Notes: a model not told the origin generated them from the sequence alone. Numbered from the stretch's first letter, positions 1 through 7,886 are shown. The stretch is 18,133 bases of DNA from Christensenella sp. UBA7588 (GCA_002478945.1 DLKM01000015.1:3503-21635), one strand, 5' to 3'. Made by a program: numbers and translations.

Positions 1-222
1 CTTAAAGGCGACAAAACGGTAGCGTTGGAAATGCAGAAAGTTTTGAGCGATTTTGCAGATATTATCGTGGGAAGAATGGGCGTTCCGAGAAAAGAGGCAA
101 ACGCAATCGCTTTGATTGTCGAAGGCTCGCAGGAGCGTATATCCGCTCTTACGGGAAAGTTGGGCAGATTTGAAAATTTGTCCGTGAAATCTGCGATAAC
201 GGCTTTTGAACTTGCCGAATGA
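1..222 (+). CDS. TM1266-type iron-only hydrogenase system regulator, C-terminal part
   Basis: The frame is open from the first base of the window, so this is the 3' part of a gene whose start lies upstream; 73 codons precede the TGA at 220-222. The residues DIIVGRMGVP, then SQERISALTGKLGR and a final SVKSAIT, match the characteristic pattern of the small (about 80 residue) ACT-like proteins known as TM1266-type putative regulators of the iron-only hydrogenase system. Members usually sit beside the [FeFe]-hydrogenase maturation genes hydE, hydG and hydF; none is visible here because the window starts inside the gene. Role in the cell is inferred from family context only. The next gene starts 36 bases downstream and may be cotranscribed. 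Confidence 0.8.
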   Translation, partial: LKGDKTVALEMQKVLSDFADIIVGRMGVPRKEANAIALIVEGSQERISALTGKLGRFENLSVKSAITAFELAE

Positions 223-258
223 CGCAATTTGACGAAAATAAAACTTTTTGAGGTATAT

Positions 259-1275
259 ATGAAAAAAAATAAGATTATCGCTTTGGTGGCAATAATCGCA
301 ATCGCTATGATTGCGTGCGTTTCTTTGGCCGCGTGCAACGACAATTCTGTTCCCGAAGAATCGGCAAAAAAAGTGACTGTCAGATACGTCGCGGACGGAA
401 CGTCGGCGGCAACGCTTTTGGCAGCCGGACAAGTTGATTTTATGGTTGTCGGCGAACCTGCAGCAAGTGCGCAGACAAAGAGACTTTCGCTCAATGCCGA
501 AATGAATTTGCAAAGTGCGTATAAAGACGCAAGTGGCGCAACAAATTATCCGCAGGCAGGAATATTCGTGCAGTCATCCCTTACAGGAGATGAAGAATTT
601 TTGAATGCGCTTTTTGACGAACTTGCTGCAAACAAAGTTTGGATTGCGCAAAACAAAGCCAACGTGACAACGGAAGCGAAAAAGGTGTACGAAAGCGCAA
701 ATTTCCCCGCGATTGCAATAGACCGTTGTGCGGTCAACGGCGAGAGATTGACGGATAATAGCAAAAACGACATTCTTTCTTTCCTCGCAAACGTTATGCC
801 GTCCGACGGCAAAGGCAATACAATCGACTGGAATGCACAAAAATCAAAACTGTTCGATATCCCGGTATCGGAAAAGACAAGCGACAAAATTAGATTTTCT
901 GCGCCGGAGGGGACGCCTGCGCTCGCTATGCTTACCCTTGCAAGCAATCAAAAGCAAATAGGTGCGCACGAAGTCGAATATGCGGTTGTCAATCCTGCAA
1001 ATATCGCATCCGAAATGGCGGCAAATAAGAGCCAAGTTGTCATCATGCCTGTCAACGCGGGCGCGAAATTGATAAGCAACGGTGCCGATTACAAACTTGT
1101 GAGCATTGCGGTGGACGGAAGCCTTTATATGGTCGGCAACACTGAAAAGGGCGGTCAGATTACCTTTGACGATATTGTCGGTAAAAAGATTGCGTGTATA
1201 GGGCAAACGGGTGTTCCCGGACTCATTTTCCGCTACGTTATGCAGAAAAACGGAATCGAAATCGTGACTGAATGA
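259..1275 (+). CDS. ABC importer substrate-binding lipoprotein, lobes apparently circularly permuted
   Basis: This is the extracellular binding lipoprotein of the importer encoded by the next two genes. The start is ATG 259, with GAGG at 250-253 five bases upstream; a TTG at 229 is in frame but less likely. Residues 1-26 form a lipoprotein signal peptide with lipobox L23-A24-A25-C26. The family is the NMT1/THI5, SsuA/TauA-like group. Oddly, residues 37-190 resemble the second half of a normal member (TSAATLLAAGQVDF, GEPAAS, then the C-terminal helices). Residues 209-338 resemble the first half (KIRFSAPEGTPALAML, VDGSLYMV, GKKIACIGQTGVPG, FRYVMQKNGIEI). The product stops at 338 residues, exactly where a normal protein would cross from lobe I to lobe II, and the stop overlaps the permease start (ATGA). 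The ligand cannot be told from sequence. Confidence 0.85.
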   Translation: MKKNKIIALVAIIAIAMIACVSLAACNDNSVPEESAKKVTVRYVADGTSAATLLAAGQVDFMVVGEPAASAQTKRLSLNAEMNLQSAYKDASGATNYPQAGIFVQSSLTGDEEFLNALFDELAANKVWIAQNKANVTTEAKKVYESANFPAIAIDRCAVNGERLTDNSKNDILSFLANVMPSDGKGNTIDWNAQKSKLFDIPVSEKTSDKIRFSAPEGTPALAMLTLASNQKQIGAHEVEYAVVNPANIASEMAANKSQVVIMPVNAGAKLISNGADYKLVSIAVDGSLYMVGNTEKGGQITFDDIVGKKIACIGQTGVPGLIFRYVMQKNGIEIVTE

Positions 1276-2051
1276 AAAAGATAAACGTTGACAAAAAAGT
1301 GGCAAAGCGGATAATTGAAAACGTCGTATATCCGCTTATCGCGCTCGGAATAATGCTCGCCGTCTGGGCTATAGCGGCAAAGGTAAAGGACAATCCTCTC
1401 GTATTGCCTATGCCCGACGTGGTGTTTGAAAGATTTTTCACGCTCGGAGCAGAGGAAGGATTTTGGCTGAGCGTGGGGAGAACGCTTTCGCGTACGTCGA
1501 TTTGCTTCGTTTTGTCGTTCGGTTTTGCGATGATATTTGCGATATTAGGAGGATTGTATAACCCCATTCACAGAATAATGTCGCCCATCGTTTCCGTTAT
1601 GCGCAGTGCGCCGACGGTGGCGGTTATACTCATACTTTACGCTTTTTTGAGCAGCAGTTCGATGGCGGTGGTCGTCGGATTTCTGATTGCTTTCCCGATT
1701 ATGTATTCGTCGTTTTATTCGGCAATAGTCGGAGTGGACGAGGAGTTGATAGAGATGTCAAAAGTTTATAAAGTGCGCTCTGTCGACAAAATCAGATACG
1801 TCTACGTTCCGCTTGTCGCGCCGAGCGTTTTCGATACGAGCAAATCCACGCTTTCGCTCACGCTTAAAGTCGTCGTTGCGGCGGAGATACTTGCCAACGT
1901 AACGAACAGCATCGGCGGAAAAATACAGGTTGCCAACGCCTCGTTCGAGATTGCGTATTTGCTTGCGTATACTCTGGTGGCAATCGTTTTCAGCTTCGCA
2001 CTCGAGGGTGTTGTCGCACTCTCAAAGAAGATTTGGGAGGTGGCAAGATGA
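1272..2051 (+). CDS. ABC importer permease, SsuC/TauC family
   Basis: A 259-residue inner-membrane permease of the nitrate/sulfonate/taurine importer type (binding-protein-dependent transport inner membrane component). About six hydrophobic segments can be seen, near residues 18-37, 75-95, 104-126, 131-152, 193-209 and 228-250. The cytoplasmic EAA-like loop that docks on the ATPase lies around residues 158-183 (EELIEMSKVYKVRSVDKIRY, then VYVPLVAP). Its ATG overlaps the stop of the binding-protein gene by four bases (ATGA), and its own stop overlaps the ATPase start in the same way, so the three subunits are translationally coupled. The length is normal for the family and nothing looks broken. 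Substrate unknown. Confidence 0.9.
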   Translation: MKKINVDKKVAKRIIENVVYPLIALGIMLAVWAIAAKVKDNPLVLPMPDVVFERFFTLGAEEGFWLSVGRTLSRTSICFVLSFGFAMIFAILGGLYNPIHRIMSPIVSVMRSAPTVAVILILYAFLSSSSMAVVVGFLIAFPIMYSSFYSAIVGVDEELIEMSKVYKVRSVDKIRYVYVPLVAPSVFDTSKSTLSLTLKVVVAAEILANVTNSIGGKIQVANASFEIAYLLAYTLVAIVFSFALEGVVALSKKIWEVAR

Positions 2052-2785
2052 GTGACATCGTTATAAAAAATCTCGTCTGCGGTTATGCGGAAAAAAAGAT
2101 ATTCGACGGCTTCGACATCACTTTCGACGAGAACAAAATCAACGTCGTTCTCGGCGGAAGCGGAGTGGGGAAAACGACGCTTCTCAATGCGATTGCTTCG
2201 TTGAAAGAGTATGACGGACGCATAGAAGGAATAGACGGCGGAGTCAGTTATATTTTTCAAAAAGACAGGTTAATCCCTACGATTTCGGTATATAAAAACC
2301 TTGATTTGGTATTGAGAGCCGTTTATAAGGATAAATCGGTTCGTAAAAAAACGATTGAAGATATGGCAAAACTCGTCGAAATCGAGGACGTTTTGCAAAA
2401 CCGTGCAAACGAGATTAGCGGCGGTCAGGCGCAACGAGCGGCAATGGCAAGAGCCTTTTTGTATCCGAGCAAAATACTGCTGCTCGACGAGCCGTTCAAA
2501 GCACTCGATATCGCTTTGAAATCGAGGCTTATATCCAAGCTCGTGCAACTCAACGAAATGCAACCGAGAACGATTGTGTTCGTCACGCATTCGGTGGACG
2601 AGTGCGTTTTGTGCGCAGACAATTACGTCGTGCTTGAAGGCAATCCCGTGTCCGTTGCGTGCGAGGGAAGAATAGATATTCCTCAAAGCGACAGAGAAGT
2701 GCAGGATATAAGGCTCGAGAACGAGAGATGCAAACTGCTCAAAACGCTTACCGAACAAAATACGGAACAAAATAATGCAAATTGA
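2048..2785 (+). CDS. ABC importer ATP-binding protein, SsuB/TauB family
   Basis: The 245-residue ATPase of the importer. The start is ATG 2048, preceded by GGAGG at 2036-2040 and overlapping the permease stop. All nucleotide-binding motifs are intact: Walker A GGSGVGKTT (residues 36-44), Q-loop in FQKDRLIP, ABC signature ISGGQAQRAAMARAF, Walker B ILLLDEP, and the switch histidine in VTHSVDE. The FQKDRLIPTISVYKNL stretch is typical of the nitrate/sulfonate/taurine subfamily. With the permease it would form the cytoplasmic motor that drives uptake of whatever the upstream lipoprotein binds. The gene ends the operon; the rpmE promoter follows within 13 bases and no terminator is evident between them. 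Confidence 0.93.
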   Translation: MSDIVIKNLVCGYAEKKIFDGFDITFDENKINVVLGGSGVGKTTLLNAIASLKEYDGRIEGIDGGVSYIFQKDRLIPTISVYKNLDLVLRAVYKDKSVRKKTIEDMAKLVEIEDVLQNRANEISGGQAQRAAMARAFLYPSKILLLDEPFKALDIALKSRLISKLVQLNEMQPRTIVFVTHSVDECVLCADNYVVLEGNPVSVACEGRIDIPQSDREVQDIRLENERCKLLKTLTEQNTEQNNAN

Positions 2786-2797
2786 CGGCAGTATTGC

Positions 2798-2826
2798 TTG
2801 ACAATTTGTTACCGTAAATATATAAT
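2798..2826 (+). promoter_or_regulatory. Consensus sigma-A promoter for rpmE
   Basis: TTGACA (2798-2803) and TATAAT (2821-2826) are both perfect and separated by exactly 17 bases. It lies 75 bases before the rpmE start and fits strong, growth-linked expression of a ribosomal protein. The 5' leader of about 65 bases shows no clear regulatory fold. Confidence 0.85.
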
Positions 2827-2900
2827 AAAGAAACTTTATGTCATATACGCGTAACGAATTGGCGCGTGTGGGTATAAAAAAACGAGTTAGGAGAATCAAA

Positions 2901-3107
2901 ATGAAAGAAGGAATCCATCCTCAATACCACGACGTAACGGTCGTGTGTGCGTGCGGAAACACATTCCAAACGGGTACGACCAAAAACGTCAACGAACTTA
3001 GAGTTGAAATTTGCTCCAAATGCCATCCGTATTTCACGGGCAAACAAAAACTTGTTGACACCGGCGGACGCGTTGACAAATTCAAAAAGAGATACAATCT
3101 CGACTAA
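2901..3107 (+). CDS. rpmE: 50S ribosomal protein bL31, zinc-binding type
   Basis: A 68-residue ribosomal protein bL31 of the large subunit. The start is ATG 2901, with TAGGAG at 2888-2893 at good spacing; an in-frame ATG at 2838 would add 21 non-homologous residues and has no ribosome site. Family landmarks are MKEGIHPQYHDV at the N-terminus, the zinc ligands C16-x-C18 and C38-x-x-C41, and HPYFTGKQ followed by GRVDKFKKRY. It is the cysteine-containing (C+) form, which binds zinc, rather than the zinc-free paralogue used under zinc limitation. The gene has its own promoter and terminator. The order rpmE, DUF1385, prmC, prfA is common in Clostridia. Confidence 0.95.
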   Translation: MKEGIHPQYHDVTVVCACGNTFQTGTTKNVNELRVEICSKCHPYFTGKQKLVDTGGRVDKFKKRYNLD

Positions 3108-3116
3108 CACACGAAG

Positions 3117-3170
3117 AAAATGCAGGCACTTGGGATATTTATTACGTCACCTTACGCCTGCATTTTTTCT
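3117..3170 (+). terminator. Terminator after rpmE
   Basis: An 11-bp perfect stem (AAAATGCAGGC at 3117-3127 with GCCTGCATTTT at 3156-3166) is followed by further T residues. The 28-base loop is long for an intrinsic terminator. The position just after the rpmE stop supports the call. Confidence 0.7.
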
Positions 3171-3295
3171 TTAATCGCAATATTGAGCGAATAACTGCGT
3201 CAGATGCATTTGCCCGTCAACTCATTTACGCATAGTAAATTAGGGTTGCCGTGCAAACGCATCTTCCTTGTTCTTCATCTCAATATTGCGATTAA
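3171..3295. repeat. Palindromic MITE-like element with 17-bp terminal inverted repeats
   Basis: TTAATCGCAATATTGAG (3171-3187) is repeated as its exact reverse complement at 3279-3295. Inside, a second imperfect palindrome pairs AGATGC (3202-3207) with GCATCT (3259-3264), and the segment after AGATGC is related in inverted form to the one before GCATCT. The element has no open frame, and both ends carry TTAA, which could include a target duplication. It sits directly behind the rpmE terminator. It is more likely a non-autonomous mobile or REP-like element than a regulatory leader, because the next gene starts 75 bases further on; that is an inference. Confidence 0.6.
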
Positions 3296-3369
3296 AACTA
3301 ACTTCGCGTTAGAATAAAAATAGCTTTACGCTTTTACCTAAAAAGATAAAAATCAAACCATTTATAAGA

Positions 3370-5277
3370 GTGGAAATGAAAGAAAAAAACAAAAAAAATA
3401 AAGAACCCAAAGAGCCGAAAGTCAAGAACGTCATTGACAAGACGTCAAAGGCGGTGCGTCGTACAAACATCGGCGGTCAAGCCGTGCTTGAGGGCGTTAT
3501 GATGAAAGGCGAACATTCTATCGCTACTGCGGTGCGCGCGGCGGACGGTAGTATTACCGTCGAAAGCAAATACGTCAAAAGCGCAAAAGAGCGCAACGTA
3601 TTTTTCCGCTTGCCGTTTATAAGAGGCGTTGTCAATCTGTTTACGCAACTTTTCCAAGGTACGGGCATAATGATGCGTTCTGCGGAGGTATACGGAGATT
3701 ACGCAGAGCCGTCCAAATTCGAAAAGTGGATGGCGGACAAGCTCAAAATCAATCCGATGAACGTACTTATGGCGTTCTCGGTGGTGCTGGGCGTGCTTCT
3801 TGCGGTCGGACTTTTCGTATTCTTGCCCAACGTTATCGCAGGTGCTATTTGCGACAATATCCAAGCGATAAACGCTTCCTCGCTCAAGAGCCTTTGGTAC
3901 AGCCTCATAGAGGGCGGAGTTATGTTGCTCATTTTCATAAGCTACATACTTTTGGTAACGCTTATGAAAGACGTGCGCAGAGTGTTTATGTATCACGGCG
4001 CGGAACACAAGGTCATAACTTGCTACGAACACGGACTCGATTTGACGGTGGAAAACGCAAAGAAAATGCGCAGAGAGCATTCTCGTTGCGGAACTACGTT
4101 TTTGTTTTTCGTAATTGCGGTAAGCATAATGGTATTCGTCCTCGTAAACTTTATGATTACGAAATGCGGACTTGTCGTTTCAAGCGACGTCGGCGGATAC
4201 AAAGTGCTTAACGCGCTTATAAAACTTGGCTTCAAACTGCTGTTTTTACCCGTGGTGGCAGGCATATCTTACGAACTGTTGAAACTGCTTGCAAAGAGCG
4301 ATTGTTTGTTTGTGCGCATATTGCGCGCCCCGGGTATGCTTCTTCAGAAACTCACGACGAAAGAGCCTACCGACGATATGCTCGAAGTGTCCATAACCGC
4401 ATTCAAGACGGTTTTGGAAATGGACGCAAATCCGAATCTCGAAGAAAGAAAATTTGACGTAAAAGTGCCGTACGGCATTGCCAGAGACCGCATAAAGAAC
4501 ATTGCGAAAGGTGCGGACGAAGCGGATATAGATTGGTTGCTCGTTGAGGTTACGGGCGTAAAGAGAAGCGAGCTTTCCGCGCTCAAAACGCTCACGAAAG
4601 CGCAATACGACAGCGCGGAATCCATAGCGAAGCGTATGCAGGACGGCACGCCGTTGCAATATGCGCTCGGATACGCCGATTTTTACGGAATAAAGATGTC
4701 CGTCAATCAAAACGTGCTTATTCCTCGTCCCGAAACGGAGGAATTGGCTCAAAAAGCCATCGAGGAGATAAAACGCAGAGGCGCAAACGTTTCCGTACTC
4801 GATTTATGCACGGGAAGCGGCGCGCTTGCCGTTGCAATCGCAAAGAATACGAACGCAACCGTGAAAGCGACTGATATAAGCGGACAAGCACTCGACGTGG
4901 CAAAAGCCAACGCTCTCAACGCAGGCGTTAAAATCGATTTCGCGTGCGGAGATATGTGGAACGCGTGCGCCGACGAACGGTTTGACGTCATAGTGTCCAA
5001 CCCTCCGTACATACCGAGTGCGGACATAGAAAAACTTGACGAAAAAGTGAGAAAATTCGAGCCTGTTCTCGCTCTTGACGGAGACAAAGACGGTTTGAAA
5101 TACTATAGAACGATATGCAAAGGGCTTGATTCCAAACTCAACGAGGGCGGAGTGCTGATGCTTGAATTCGGCATAGGACAGGCGCAGAGCATAACGGAAA
5201 TTTTTGCGGACTACGACGTCGTTATCGAAAAGGACATCGAAGGCGTGGAGCGCATTGCAATCGTGAGAAGAAAATGA
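3370..5277 (+). CDS. prmC: DUF1385 (YqhQ-like) membrane domain fused to release factor glutamine methyltransferase PrmC
   Basis: One continuous 635-residue protein with two domains that are usually separate. Residues 30-355 are a DUF1385 (YqhQ) membrane domain, with IGGQAVLEGVMMKG from residue 34, four hydrophobic segments, the YHGAEHKVI motif at 208-216 and HSRCGT at 237-242. From about residue 370 it is PrmC, which methylates the glutamine of the GGQ motif in release factors using S-adenosylmethionine. Seen there are IPRPETEEL, motif I DLCTGSGALAVAIA from residue 478, and the catalytic NPPY at 544-547. The start is GTG 3370 or ATG 3376; no strong ribosome site decides between them. The stop overlaps the prfA start (ATGA), coupling the methyltransferase to its expected substrate. 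The DUF1385 function is unknown. Confidence 0.9.
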   Translation: MEMKEKNKKNKEPKEPKVKNVIDKTSKAVRRTNIGGQAVLEGVMMKGEHSIATAVRAADGSITVESKYVKSAKERNVFFRLPFIRGVVNLFTQLFQGTGIMMRSAEVYGDYAEPSKFEKWMADKLKINPMNVLMAFSVVLGVLLAVGLFVFLPNVIAGAICDNIQAINASSLKSLWYSLIEGGVMLLIFISYILLVTLMKDVRRVFMYHGAEHKVITCYEHGLDLTVENAKKMRREHSRCGTTFLFFVIAVSIMVFVLVNFMITKCGLVVSSDVGGYKVLNALIKLGFKLLFLPVVAGISYELLKLLAKSDCLFVRILRAPGMLLQKLTTKEPTDDMLEVSITAFKTVLEMDANPNLEERKFDVKVPYGIARDRIKNIAKGADEADIDWLLVEVTGVKRSELSALKTLTKAQYDSAESIAKRMQDGTPLQYALGYADFYGIKMSVNQNVLIPRPETEELAQKAIEEIKRRGANVSVLDLCTGSGALAVAIAKNTNATVKATDISGQALDVAKANALNAGVKIDFACGDMWNACADERFDVIVSNPPYIPSADIEKLDEKVRKFEPVLALDGDKDGLKYYRTICKGLDSKLNEGGVLMLEFGIGQAQSITEIFADYDVVIEKDIEGVERIAIVRRK

Positions 5278-6359
5278 AAATCAGCGAAGGACTTATTCAA
5301 AGACTTGAAAAAATACAGGCCCGATACGACGAAGTCGGACATCTTTTGTCAAAGCCCGAAGTGATTGCGGAGCAAACGCAATTTAAGGCTCTTTCCAAAG
5401 AGCATTCCGACCTTATGCCGATAGTCGAGACGTATTCGACTTATCTTAAGCACAAGAAAGATTTTGACGATTGCGAACAGATGATTGCTCTCGAAAGCGA
5501 CGCGGAGATGAAGGCTCTCGCAAAGCAGGAACTCGACGATTTGAGAGCCGCTTTGGACAAAGACGCGGAAGATATAAAGATTTCCTTGCTTCCAAAAGAC
5601 CCCAACGAGGACAACAACGTCATTATGGAGATACGCGCGGGCGCAGGCGGAGACGAAGCCGCGCTTTTCGGCACGGAACTTATGCGTATGTACCGCCATT
5701 ACGCCGAGAACAATCGTTGGAAGATAGAAGAAGTCAATATGAATTACACCGAACTCGGCGGCGCAAAAGAACTCGTGTTTATGATTACGGGCAAAGGCGT
5801 GTGGGGCAAGCTCAAATTCGAGAGCGGAGTGCATAGAGTGCAACGCGTTCCCGAGACGGAATCGCAAGGCAGAGTGCATACGTCCACGGTTACCGTCGCG
5901 GTGCTTCCCGAGGCGCAGGACGTCGAGGTCACGCTCAACGAAAACGACATAAAAGTAGACACTTATCGAAGCGGCGGCGCAGGCGGACAGCACGTCAACA
6001 AGACGGAAAGCGCGATAAGAATGACGCATATTCCCACGGGTATCGTGGTTGAATGTCAAGACGAGAGAAGTCAGATAAAAAATCGCGAAAAGGCACTTAA
6101 AGTGCTCAAATCGAGAGTTTACGACTATTATCAGTCGCAAGCGCAGAAAGAATATGCGGAAAACCGCCGCGCTCAAGTCGGCACGGGAGACAGAAGCGAG
6201 CGTATAAGAACGTACAATTTTCCGCAGGGCAGAGTTACCGACCATCGCATCGGACTTACGCTTTATTCGCTTGACAAATTTATGCTCGGAGATATGGACG
6301 AGATGATTTCCGCACTTCAGATTGCGGTGCAAAATAAGATGCTCGAAAACATCGAGTGA
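5274..6359 (+). CDS. prfA: Peptide chain release factor 1
   Basis: Class I release factor RF1, 361 residues and of normal length. It reads UAA and UAG stop codons on the ribosome and triggers peptide release. The stop-codon recognition tripeptide of the P-x-T type is PET (193-195) within RVPETESQGR, and the catalytic GGQ is at residues 237-239 in SGGAGGQHVNKTES. Q239 is the residue the upstream PrmC domain should methylate. RF2 would show SPF instead, so RF1 is firm. The ATG overlaps the stop of the prmC fusion gene by four bases. The following gene begins 13 bases after the TGA, with its own GGAGG. Confidence 0.96.
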   Translation: MKISEGLIQRLEKIQARYDEVGHLLSKPEVIAEQTQFKALSKEHSDLMPIVETYSTYLKHKKDFDDCEQMIALESDAEMKALAKQELDDLRAALDKDAEDIKISLLPKDPNEDNNVIMEIRAGAGGDEAALFGTELMRMYRHYAENNRWKIEEVNMNYTELGGAKELVFMITGKGVWGKLKFESGVHRVQRVPETESQGRVHTSTVTVAVLPEAQDVEVTLNENDIKVDTYRSGGAGGQHVNKTESAIRMTHIPTGIVVECQDERSQIKNREKALKVLKSRVYDYYQSQAQKEYAENRRAQVGTGDRSERIRTYNFPQGRVTDHRIGLTLYSLDKFMLGDMDEMISALQIAVQNKMLENIE

Positions 6360-6372
6360 CGGAGGCAAGACA

Positions 6373-7767
6373 ATGATAGTCGAGTATAACAAACGCAACC
6401 ATTTGCTCGAAGAACACAACTACAAGCCGTCCCTTCAGGACGTTGATAACCCCAACCTCCACAGACAGGTTTTCACTTACGGCAAAATCCCCAAAACCGC
6501 ATTCAATATGCGTCACGTTCCTATGGAATGCCCCAAGGATTTGTACATAAGCGATACCACATTCAGAGACGGTCAACAAGCGATGCAACCGTTTGAGGTC
6601 AAGGACATAGTGGAACTTTACAAGAAGTTGCACAGGCTCGGCGGCAAAAACGGTATGATTCGCCAAAGCGAGTTTTTCCTTTACAGCGACAAAGACAAAG
6701 AAGCCGTCAAAAAGTGCCTCGAGCTCGGATACGAGTTTCCCGAAGTTACGAGTTGGATACGCGCGAGCGAAAAAGACTTCGAGCTTGTCAAAGAATTCGG
6801 TATAAGAGAAACGGGTATTTTGGTAAGTTGCTCGGACTATCACATCTTCAAAAAAATGAATATGACTCGTCGTCAGGCAATGGACAAGTATCTCGGCATC
6901 GTTAAAATGGCACTCGACAGAGGTATCGTGCCTCGCTGTCACTTCGAGGACATCACGAGAGCGGATTATTTCGGATTCGTAGTGCCGTTTGCAATCGAGC
7001 TTATGAAACTCAGCAGAGAGAGCGGTATTCCCATCAAAATTCGCGCCTGCGACACTATGGGCTACGGCGTTACCTATCCCGGTACCGCAATGCCCCGAAG
7101 CGTACAGGGTATTATTTACGGTTTCCGTTACTATGCGGAAGTGCCGAGCGAGCAACTCGAATGGCACGGACATAACGATTTTTACAAGGCAGTTACCAAC
7201 AGCGCGACGGCGTGGCTGTACGGTTGCTCGACGGTCAATACCACACTTTTGGGCATAGGCGAGCGCACGGGCAATACTCCGCTCGAAGCAATGGCAATCG
7301 AATATACCTCGCTCAGAGGCACGTCCAACGGCATGAACCTCGAAGTCATCAGCGAGATTGCCGACTATTTCGAGGACGAAATGGGGTATCACATTCCGCC
7401 GCAAACGCCGTTCGTGGGCAAAAACTTCAACGTTACCAAGGCAGGTATTCACGCCGACGGTATGCTCAAAAATCAGGAAATTTACAACATTTTCGACACC
7501 CAAAAGATTTTGGGCAGAGCGCCGAGAGTGGTGGTTGACGCATTCAGCGGACTTGCGGGCATAGCCTACTGGATAGACACCTATTACGAATTGCCCACCG
7601 AAGCCAAAGTGGACAAAAAAGACGAACTCGTCGAAAAGATGAAAGAACTCGTGGACAAACAATACGCAGAGGGGCGCACGACCGCTATAAGCGACAGAGA
7701 ACTCGACGCTATGGTCAATCTGATTTCTCCTCAAAAGCACGCTTTGTTCTCCTCGTATCTTTCGTAA
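6373..7767 (+). CDS. Isopropylmalate/homocitrate synthase-family enzyme, possibly Re-citrate synthase
   Basis: A 464-residue Claisen-condensing enzyme of the LeuA/homocitrate synthase superfamily (HMGL-like TIM barrel). The start is ATG 6373, behind GGAGG at 6361-6365. Metal and substrate motifs are visible: DTTFRDGQQ at residues 61-69, the metal-binding EWHGHND with H265 and H267, STVNTTLLGIGERTGN, and GIHADG further on. It is too short to hold the C-terminal regulatory domain of true LeuA, and no leucine genes flank it. The family resemblance is to the clostridial group that includes the Re-face citrate synthase of Clostridium kluyveri, so acetyl-CoA plus oxaloacetate is a plausible reaction. 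Homocitrate, citramalate or isopropylmalate synthesis cannot be excluded. The family is seen in the sequence; the substrate is inferred. Confidence 0.75.
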   Translation: MIVEYNKRNHLLEEHNYKPSLQDVDNPNLHRQVFTYGKIPKTAFNMRHVPMECPKDLYISDTTFRDGQQAMQPFEVKDIVELYKKLHRLGGKNGMIRQSEFFLYSDKDKEAVKKCLELGYEFPEVTSWIRASEKDFELVKEFGIRETGILVSCSDYHIFKKMNMTRRQAMDKYLGIVKMALDRGIVPRCHFEDITRADYFGFVVPFAIELMKLSRESGIPIKIRACDTMGYGVTYPGTAMPRSVQGIIYGFRYYAEVPSEQLEWHGHNDFYKAVTNSATAWLYGCSTVNTTLLGIGERTGNTPLEAMAIEYTSLRGTSNGMNLEVISEIADYFEDEMGYHIPPQTPFVGKNFNVTKAGIHADGMLKNQEIYNIFDTQKILGRAPRVVVDAFSGLAGIAYWIDTYYELPTEAKVDKKDELVEKMKELVDKQYAEGRTTAISDRELDAMVNLISPQKHALFSSYLS

Positions 7768-7841
7768 AATCGCAGAATCGATATTCTATCCGCTTGCATT
7801 TTGGCAATAACAAAAAAATACGTCAAAATGAAAATTGCGGG

Positions 7842-7870
7842 TTGAAATCGCGCGATATATTATATATAAT
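7842..7870 (+). promoter_or_regulatory. Sigma-A-like promoter before the P-loop gene
   Basis: TTGAAA (7842-7847), a 17-base spacer and TATAAT (7865-7870) lie 16 bases upstream of the ATG at 7887. The leader is therefore very short and holds little beyond the GGAGG at 7877-7881. This marks the start of the P-loop, thrC-like, trpS transcription unit. Confidence 0.75.
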
Positions 7871-7886
7871 ATAAGCGGAGGTGCTT

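Noticed and set aside
3171..3295. Riboswitch for the DUF1385-PrmC gene
   Set aside because: The structure is dominated by exact terminal inverted repeats and matches no riboswitch class I know; a mobile repeat explains it better.
5349..6419. A 356-codon open frame on the - strand opposite prfA
   Set aside because: It is antisense to a fully conserved release factor and shows no motifs of its own.
6280..7740. A 486-codon open frame on the - strand
   Set aside because: It lies wholly antisense to the synthase gene with the same codon phase pattern, its composition is unlike a protein family, and it has no ribosome site. It is a shadow of biased codon use.
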